Assembly (NCBI RefSeq): GCF_037975245.1
Contig: NC_092568.1
Location: 4,599,001 to 4,663,000 of the forward strand
Reading direction: 5' to 3'
Length of the DNA: 64,000 nucleotides
Origin: Apostichopus japonicus
Lineage: Eukaryota > Echinodermata > Holothuroidea > Aspidochirotida > Stichopodidae
Part shown: positions 58,138-64,000 of the stretch, one piece after another
Position numbering within the stretch: the stretch's first letter is position 1
Layout of the letters: each line of letters starts with the position of its first letter
Made by a program: the position numbers and the translations under genes
The notes under the pieces: model-generated
Told to the model about the DNA's origin: nothing
What the model saw: only the letters and a program-made list of their open reading frames with translations
Database searches by the model: none

Positions 58138-58180
58138 GGTCACCAGTTTCGCGTTTAAAATACAGAAATTTGCTAGACAT
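58088..58180 (-). CDS. upstream ORF overlapping the MUS81 start
   Basis: ATG at 58180 with A at -3, 30 codons, in a different frame, ending at TAA 58088-58090 inside exon 1 after the MUS81 ATG. If the transcript begins upstream of 58180 it could reduce MUS81 translation. It is not a gene in its own right. Confidence 0.35.
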   Translation of the reverse strand: MSSKFLYFKRETGDHVQTCIEAQKESKSKS

Positions 58181-58258
58181 TGTTTTGAGTTGTTCGGCGT
58201 ACACTGGTAACAGGTACACACTATCTTGAAGTTACAACTTACAAGGGATGACTTTTCC

Positions 58259-58278
58259 TTCGCGAAACCGGTATATAT
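58259..58278 (-). promoter_or_regulatory. candidate MUS81 core promoter elements
   Basis: A TATATA sequence (58272-58277) and an E2F-like palindrome TTTCGCGAA (58259-58267) lie about 120-140 bp upstream of the MUS81 ATG. An E2F site would fit a replication/repair gene. Assignment is by position and motif only. Confidence 0.3.
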
Positions 58279-58479
58279 GGAGGTTATTATACAGTACAGT
58301 ATGTGGTAATGAGATAGGCCTACTGTTTGAAATCACCCGCCAATCGACTTCATCAAAATATTTATGGCAGTCAAAGTCAAAATAGTCTGAAATACTGAGA
58401 AAGTAAACCTCAATGGTGAATTGAACAACATGCTATGGGTGTGTAATTATTTCATCATTTGTTTTATCATTTGCATATG

Positions 58480-58640
58480 CGGTGCGACCAGTCCATAAAG
58501 AGATGGGTCAATGACAGGGTCTGCCATGGGTTCGCGCGTATATCTTTTACGCTATAGCGTACAAGACTTTTTTTGTGGCAAATATACCTCCCAGATCGCC
58601 GGGAATAACACTTCCCAGACCCAATGATGCTCCCAAACCT
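58480..58640 (+). mobile_element. fragment of the hAT MITE family
   Basis: ACGCTATAGCGTACAAGACTTT and CCCAGATCGCCGGGAATAAC are the family's internal block. Ends are not recognisable. Confidence 0.5.
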
Positions 58641-58687
58641 CCTGAAATTTTACATCTCATGGCTTAGAAATTTAGTTTAGGGAAATA

Positions 58688-59035
58688 CATGGGCGTCTGC
58701 AGAAAGAAAATCAGGGGACAAATAATCAGAGTAGACTTTTGTATACGATGCGTCTAGGGTCCTCTCCCAGAAAACAATTATGGACTGCCGCAAATGCGAT
58801 TTCCGTCCAGTACTGTGGATAAATATAGCAAAATGAGAACCGCTGCATGTCATTTGCATAATACTGGATCAAACTGCGCCCAAGTTCAAAACAGGGAAAT
58901 TTGAAATGCAGCGTTTGGTCAAGACAAATTGGTGGGGACACGATACAGTATATCATCTCCCCACCACTGAAATCGTTAATTGGTGGGGACGCGTAGGCGT
59001 ACGTCCCGCTGTCCCCACCAGGATCTGCGCCCATG
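58688..59035. mobile_element. hAT-like MITE, CATGGGCG termini
   Basis: The left end CATGGGCGTCTGCAG is mirrored by CTGCGCCCATG at the right. The interior has GGTGGGGAC/GTCCCCACC repeats. Flanking 8-mers do not match, so the target duplication is lost or an end is misplaced. Confidence 0.55.
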
Positions 59036-59338
59036 GCTGTAATCGTTTCACCGTTCATCTCTTGTCTTTCATATTACATTTTTTTCCCATTAACATGTTA
59101 AAAGCCTAATATAGGAGGTCAGGTTCGGCGGAATGAGGTTCAAACATGCCAGGAGGAGAGGGATCGAGGGCTCAAACTTCGAGGTGCAATGGAATCGGCA
59201 TATGCGTCTTTGATATCAGGGGGCTAACCTCAATACCTTTGGACACAAATGATCTTCAAAGAGAGAGAACACTTGTTAACAATTTGCTTATCTACTGTAG
59301 AATACCTGTGTAGGTAAATAAGAATATAAAAGTTATAA
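59036..59338. other. no gene seen
   Basis: About 300 bp of unremarkable AT-rich DNA between two mobile elements. Confidence 0.4.
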
Positions 59339-59985
59339 ATCGGGCCCAGGGGCGTCAATCCGATTTGAACGGGGGGGGGGGGTAGACGTGATCGATTCGA
59401 GTAATCCGGCCGTAAGTACTATCTAAGCGGAGCGCCACCATCGGCTGGCGCGCAGCGTACAAGAAAATTTTTCTTCTGGCAGACCCCTCAGATTGCAGGA
59501 AACGGCACTTCCCGTGCATTATGGCAGTAAGCAACACCCCTAAAATTGATAAAAATTTCCGGCAATTTTTTATTTTGGGAAATATTCTCGAAGGAAGTGA
59601 TCGCCATTTGTTCCTCAGTTTACAAATTCCTCGTCTCCCAGAAGCGCCCAAAATTTAAGATATCGAAACATTTTTGTGTTGGCTGATCCATGATCACCGC
59701 CCATGCCCGTGAGAAGTGGTGACTGGGTGAATAAAAAGCTATGCCGTTTGAAAACATGGGCAGAAAAAGCGAAAGTAGCGAAACCTAAGGTAAAACGCAA
59801 CGACCATCAAAGAGCAATTGAATATTTAGTCTACTTTTCGATTTCGAAAACACTTTTTTTTAAAATTATGACAAAATTTTATGACACCTTTGACAAGTTT
59901 TCTTGGTGGGGGGGGGGGGGCTGTGCCCCCGGGCCCCAATGGGCACGACGCCACTGACCCCAGGGCCTCAGATATAGGCCTATTG

Positions 59986-60346
59986 CAGGGGTGGGCAACC
60001 TTTTGAATGAATGGGACAGATTTTAGGAGTGAAAGATTGACAGGGCCGCACCTAACCAACGACCTGCTGTTGATTTCAAACCTTTGATTCCGAGGACGTT
60101 CAAGCAATAGGTGTGTGTAATTAATCTGTATTCACAAGACCATAATGTCTATACAGTCCAGTTGATAATTAATGGTGATAATAGACCAACCTGACAGCAT
60201 CATTAGTGCAGATAAATTCTAAGCAGCTAGCTCGTTTTTGGTGATGATGCAAAATAGATTGATTTTTTTCTTTTTCTTGAGACATCTCACAGGCCGCAAA
60301 AAAATCACTGGCGGGCCGCATGTGGCCCGCAGGTTGCCCACCCCTG
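59986..60346. mobile_element. hAT-type MITE, CAGGGGTGGGCAACC termini
   Basis: Terminal CAGGGGTGGGCAACCT is mirrored by AGGTTGCCCACCCCTG, the widespread animal hAT terminus, followed by GGGCCGCA-type subterminal repeats. Flanks GCCTATTG (59978-59985) and GTCTATAG (60347-60354) match at six of eight positions. No coding. Confidence 0.8.
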
Positions 60347-60354
60347 GTCTATAG

Positions 60355-61090
60355 GAATGATGTCCCAAAATTTTCCCGGACATATAGGCGAAGGAAGCTA
60401 TCCGCCGCGACTGCATGTGAGTTTCTCGACTTCCCGTCCTGGGAGTCATACCACAAAATGGTGCATTTCCTCATACGCCATTATTAATAATTTAAATAAC
60501 TAACTAATAAGGCACAGCCCAGATCCGAGTTCGTATAGCAAATTTAGCCAAAAGTCGTCAAACGCCAGGATGTTAAACCAGGTTGCTAGGTCTACGAGAA
60601 TACATTTATATGAAATTTGAAAACAAGGATAGCCCGACAAACCACTTTTATTATGTTTTCAGGACCTCACACATGCGCATGTATCGTCAGACTTAGAATA
60701 GGTCCCATTGAGTGGTGGCTAAAGTGTTGAAGGCATGAAAATAAATCAGTGGTTGTTTGTTGGAGTCCTCAAGCAAGTTACCTCGGTTGCTAGGTGGATC
60801 TGGCTATCGGGTGAATTCTGGTCGGAGCGTACTATGTAACCACCATGTACCCAGTGACGCAGCTAAGGCCTGATGATTGGGGGGGGGGGGGGTGTAGTGG
60901 CTGGAAATCGGTTTTGAAGCCAGAAAATTCCGACCGCTGCTTTTTACCCCCCCCCCCCCCCGCCCACCCTCGCGCTACTCGTCAACGATACGGTCAGTGT
61001 CAGTCAGAAAACCCAATCTTTCGCGACTGCACTTCTGTTACGGACTTGTTGCGATACATTTGTACCCACTGGCACTCATTTCACAAGCTT
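60355..61090. other. interior of the hAT element, no gene seen
   Basis: Contains poly-G (60880) and poly-C (60950) tracts around TGTAGTGGCTGGAAATCGG; probably further decayed MITE sequence starting near CAGTGACGCAGC at 60852. No transposase frame is recognisable here. Confidence 0.4.
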
Positions 61091-61437
61091 ATTGCCCCCC
61101 CCCCCCCCGCCCAACCAAATATTTTTGTGAAATTCGGGCAATATGCTGATAGCTTTTGGGCACCTACTGAAAGAAAGATAATTTGCAATGTGTTCTTCAG
61201 TGGTTAAACATATTATTATTACCCAACAATTCTCACCAATACGGAAGGGTAATAAGACGGAAAATGATTGTGTGCTATTTGCATGCGATGTAAAAACCGA
61301 TGCATGCCTGTATGATATGCACATTATCATGTGGAATGCGCGCGCAGGGCGCGAAAAATTTTGGTTATATTTTTCGGGCAAGTCGTTACAACCCACCCCC
61401 CCCCCCCCACAAATCAAATTGGGCTCCTACGCCTATG
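61091..61437 (-). mobile_element. truncated copy of the CATAGGCGTAG MITE
   Basis: Reverse complement resembles 23465-23940: CATAGGCGTAGGAGCC at 61437, ACTTGCCCGAAAAAT, ATGTGCATATCATA and CAGTAGGTGCCC all occur in the same order. The second terminus is missing. Confidence 0.65.
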
Positions 61438-61615
61438 ACGGTAGTTCTATTAGGCATTTTTTTGTAGTATTTAAAATCATACGAAGTTTTGTACGGTGGA
61501 GTATAAGAATCGCGAGATACAATTTCCCAAATTGGCAAGGAAAACGTGGTAAATATGACAGGTTAAAGGTCAATTTTGACCGAAAGTTTTTAAAAAATGT
61601 TTAGGTCATGCACAA

Positions 61616-62145
61616 TCACAGGGATGAATGAATAGGCCTAGATAAACTAGAGTGCGACGGTCGGAAATTCCGACTGTCGCACTCCAATTTTCCAATTAGC
61701 ATCAGTTTTACCAAGTTTGGGGTGAGACACCCCCACACCCCCTCTAACGACGTCCCTGCGCGGTGAATATGGCACACCATCACATGGTTCAGCCTCTGTT
61801 GAGTCATGTTGCTCCGTAGCCATGTCTTCAAACGCCTCAAAGCACTAAAAGATCTCTCGACTTCCGTCGAACTGGCGGAGGAGACGAGGAGCAACCGCAA
61901 GAGAGCTTCGACTTCACCAAACATAGCCCGTACCGCTGGATTCATCGACTTGAATATTTGTCTATACCCTTCAACCGACGACAAATGGAACTGGCCTCGA
62001 AAGAAAGGCAGACTAAGCTTAAGATTGTTGGAGAGCTCTGGGTACCAACTCACGAGATCTGGGTGGAATTCTCCATTCAGCAACATTGAGTGATATTCGA
62101 GGACATGAATCCTAAGATGTGTAAGCCGTAACCAAATAGAGCCAC
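61616..62145 (-). pseudogene. hAT transposase C-terminal dimerisation domain fragment
   Basis: The frame reads WLRLTHLRIHVLEYHSMLLN, then LLRLLLVSSASSTEVERSFS and ALRRLKTWLRSNMTQQRLNH, the hallmark of the hAT C-terminal (Dimer_Tnp_hAT) region in ZMYM1-like transposases. There is no upstream BED/TTF finger or catalytic half in frame: the reading frame hits a stop near 62150, and 62150-62267 is poly-G and terminal sequence. The last about 45 residues after CHIHRAGTS are probably out of the original frame. It is thus a remnant and cannot make an active transposase. Confidence 0.8.
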
Positions 62146-62275
62146 GATACTACTCTTTTTCCAAATGTGTGTGTGTGTGTGGGGGGGGGGGACATTTGAT
62201 ATTGTTTCCCCCATCCATCAAAATGTGGGGGACGTGTGCCCCCGTCCCCACTGGATTGACGCCCATGATCGGGCC

Positions 62276-62581
62276 TGATGTTCGATCCTAGCATGATCAA
62301 CTTCCGAAGGGTAAACATGGATCCTCATCAGCTGTCCAGTAACGTATACCACAGGTTCTAGTAAGAAGATTAATCAATAAAGGACACGTAACTTTTAATT
62401 AAATTTCTCTCAATTTTTCTACAATAGGTTCGCAATTTCCCCATTAAATTTCACCTCAAAGGTCTTTTCAAAACTATTTCTAAATATCATGGTTTTGTAG
62501 TGTATCTATGTTTGTTTATAATTATATGTTTAATAATTATGTCCCCCCTATAGCTGTGACTGCGGATTGACGCCCCTGAAA
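62276..62581. mobile_element. partial hAT terminus
   Basis: Ends GGATTGACGCCCCTG at 62579, identical over 15 bases to the reversed left end of the 59347 element. A matching opposite end with the same flank was not found, so this is a fragment of a sibling copy abutting the main element. Confidence 0.45.
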
Positions 62582-62989
62582 TAGACCATGGTTATCCTTC
62601 AGAAACTATCGATCATCGGCAATATGTCATTTTACAAATCGGAAATGCTTTACACCTTCGCTATTCTGATATTTGATGTATAGGGCTACATCTCTCTGTA
62701 GAGTTTCCAAAATTACATGTGGTTTACCTTCTTAAGGAAACTAATACATGCATCTTAAGCTATGAAGCTTTAAGCTTGAAAATTAGAACAAAATAAAGTA
62801 TGTATTCTATTATGTAAGCTATTCACGTATCCATCTCAGCATCAGGATATTATTACTGTATATTTAATCCTTACGTATATACTGTATTATATAGGCCTAT
62901 ATTTGTACATTTTTCTTTTCTTTTCTCCCACGGAGTCTCCTATATCTTGTTCAGTCTTTTTAAGACTTCATACACTGAAAACTTAAATT

Positions 62990-63365
62990 GGTTCACCGAC
63001 TAACATAACGTTAGTCCATCTGGTGCCTCTCCCGACTAACATAGCCTTAGTCACTTGCTATACCGACTAATTTATTCCTTAGTCAGTTGGATTTCTTAGT
63101 AGGTCATCTTAGTCCGTCAGCTTAGTCGATCAACAATTTCTTAGTCGGTAAATGTATATTAGTCAGTTACATTAATTGGTGACATTAGTCGGTCTTTACC
63201 GACTAATTTATATGAGCCACCGACTAGTTTATAGCAGGTTTTACATTAGTCAGGATGGTGCCTCTCCCGACTAACCTTTCTTAGTCGGTATCGACTGACT
63301 AGTTGCACTGACTAGAATCACTGAAAGAATTAAACCCGACTAGTTTCACTGACTAGCATCACTGA
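62990..63365. repeat. CCGACTAA / TTAGTCGG motif cluster
   Basis: More than twenty exact or near copies of CCGACTAA or its complement in under 400 bp, in both orientations. The phrase GGTGCCTCTCCCGACTAAC occurs twice (63021, 63265). CACTGAAA occurs near both edges (62972 and 63359), a possible 8-bp duplication, but a further copy inside makes this uncertain. Confidence 0.6.
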
Positions 63366-64000
63366 AAGAAAAGAGAGCAGAAGAAACACAAATAATGTGT
63401 ACGTTGGCAGTATTTATTTCTGATAAAACTTCTGATGTCTGCAAAGGCTGACTTTCAACAGATAGAGAAGAAATCACTGTAAACAAAAATCTGAAAATAT
63501 GATTTTATTCCAACAAAGTTAAGACAAGTTCATGGATCAAACATGAATCGCAAAAGTATAGCACTGCACAATAATGCAAAGTTGAATCTTGGGCAAGGGT
63601 TCCTCATGACTTTCGTTTTAAAGTGGTACCCCAAATCGACACCAGTTAAGTCTTCACGAACAAAGAGTGTTTCTCTTAACTACAAATGGCCTCCCACTTG
63701 TCTTCAGGAAGCCCAAATCTGCACCATTATTGACCTGTGAACAGAAAATATGATATACGTGTAAGCGCAGATACAGATATAGCACATGATAACTCACATT
63801 ATCATAAACATATATTTACATTAAAATTTTATAACATATTGGGAGGTATACATTTAAATCTAGGTCCCTCAAATTATAAGCCAGGAATAACAGCTTTACC
63901 AAATAATTATTAGCTTTGAACAGCATAACACCAAGTTATTTTTCAAAGCTTAATAATTATGTTAATCATGTTAATAATGAGCCCAATAGACCGGGAGCCC
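63366..64000. other. no gene recognised
   Basis: AT-rich. A 65-codon plus-strand frame (63543-63740) and the opposite strand (LGFLKTSGRPFVVKRNTLCS) both look weakly protein-like, but no family is recognisable and no splice context is convincing. Confidence 0.3.

Larger units (their letters stand above)
59347..62267 (-). mobile_element. hAT element, 2.9 kb, degenerate, with nested insertions
   Basis: The ends CAGGGGCGTCAATCC and, reversed, CATGGGCGTCAATCC are flanked by a perfect 8-bp duplication ATCGGGCC (59339-59346, 62268-62275). Just inside the right end lies a transposase C-terminal fragment (61616-62145, minus). Near the left end it carries the block GGAGCGCCACCATCGGCTGG ... AACGGCACTTCCC that is shared with the small MITEs of the window, so those are probably its deletion derivatives. 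Nested in it are 59986-60346 and 61091-61437. Confidence 0.75.

Noticed and set aside
61188-61604. 138-codon plus-strand frame as a gene
   Set aside because: It runs through a MITE copy and a poly-C tract and shows no family features.

Overview
The window is animal nuclear DNA. One host gene has many small exons with GT/AG introns, and there are a tRNA-derived SINE, a DIRS tyrosine-recombinase retrotransposon, hAT-type elements and foldback-type elements. The overall style suggests a marine invertebrate, perhaps an echinoderm: foldback elements with tandemly repeated arms are known as TU elements in sea urchins, and DIRS elements are common there. The species cannot be fixed from sequence alone. 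Nothing bacterial or plasmid-like is present.

Host gene. The right third (about 43.2-58.1 kb, minus strand) holds MUS81, the catalytic subunit of the XPF-family structure-specific endonuclease. Sixteen coding exons were worked out by hand. All phases agree across the 15 splice junctions, giving 769 codons plus two bases. The very last exon was not found. The order is an N-terminal helix-hairpin-helix region, a winged helix, an unusually long linker that includes a compact segment of unknown identity, the ERCC4-type nuclease with its ERKxxxDD motif, and the C-terminal helix-hairpin-helix.

Mobile DNA, left to right. (1) 1-3763 is a partial copy of a foldback-type element. A second, almost identical copy lies in opposite orientation at 26480-30838. 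Its arms are tandem arrays of about 140-bp units pointing inward around a roughly 2-kb non-coding core. (2) 6216-6741, 7319-9517 (with 8288-9386 nested in it), 18020-19752 (with a SINE inside) and 39801-40397 are non-autonomous elements flanked by direct repeats of 8 bp (9 bp for 18020-19752). Several carry their own short motif repeated many times, inverted between the two ends. (3) 9577-16120 is an apparently intact DIRS element on the minus strand with Gag-like, RT/RNase H and tyrosine recombinase frames, split inverted terminal repeats and an internal complementary region that exactly matches the joined ends. (4) 22909-23295, 23465-23940, 59347-62267 and 59986-60346 are hAT-type elements with 8-bp target duplications. 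The 2.9-kb one keeps a transposase C-terminal fragment. (5) Two copies of a TA-flanked MITE and a LINE tail lie in MUS81 introns or beside its exons.

The remaining sequence (about 3.8-5.2, 16.2-18.0, 19.8-22.0, 24.1-25.6, 34.6-39.1 kb and most MUS81 introns) is AT-rich, with homopolymer G/C tracts, degenerate tandem repeats and no gene I can support. The most unusual pattern is the set of unrelated elements built on one plan: a private 9-26 bp motif repeated in inverted orientation at the two ends of a hAT-like unit.
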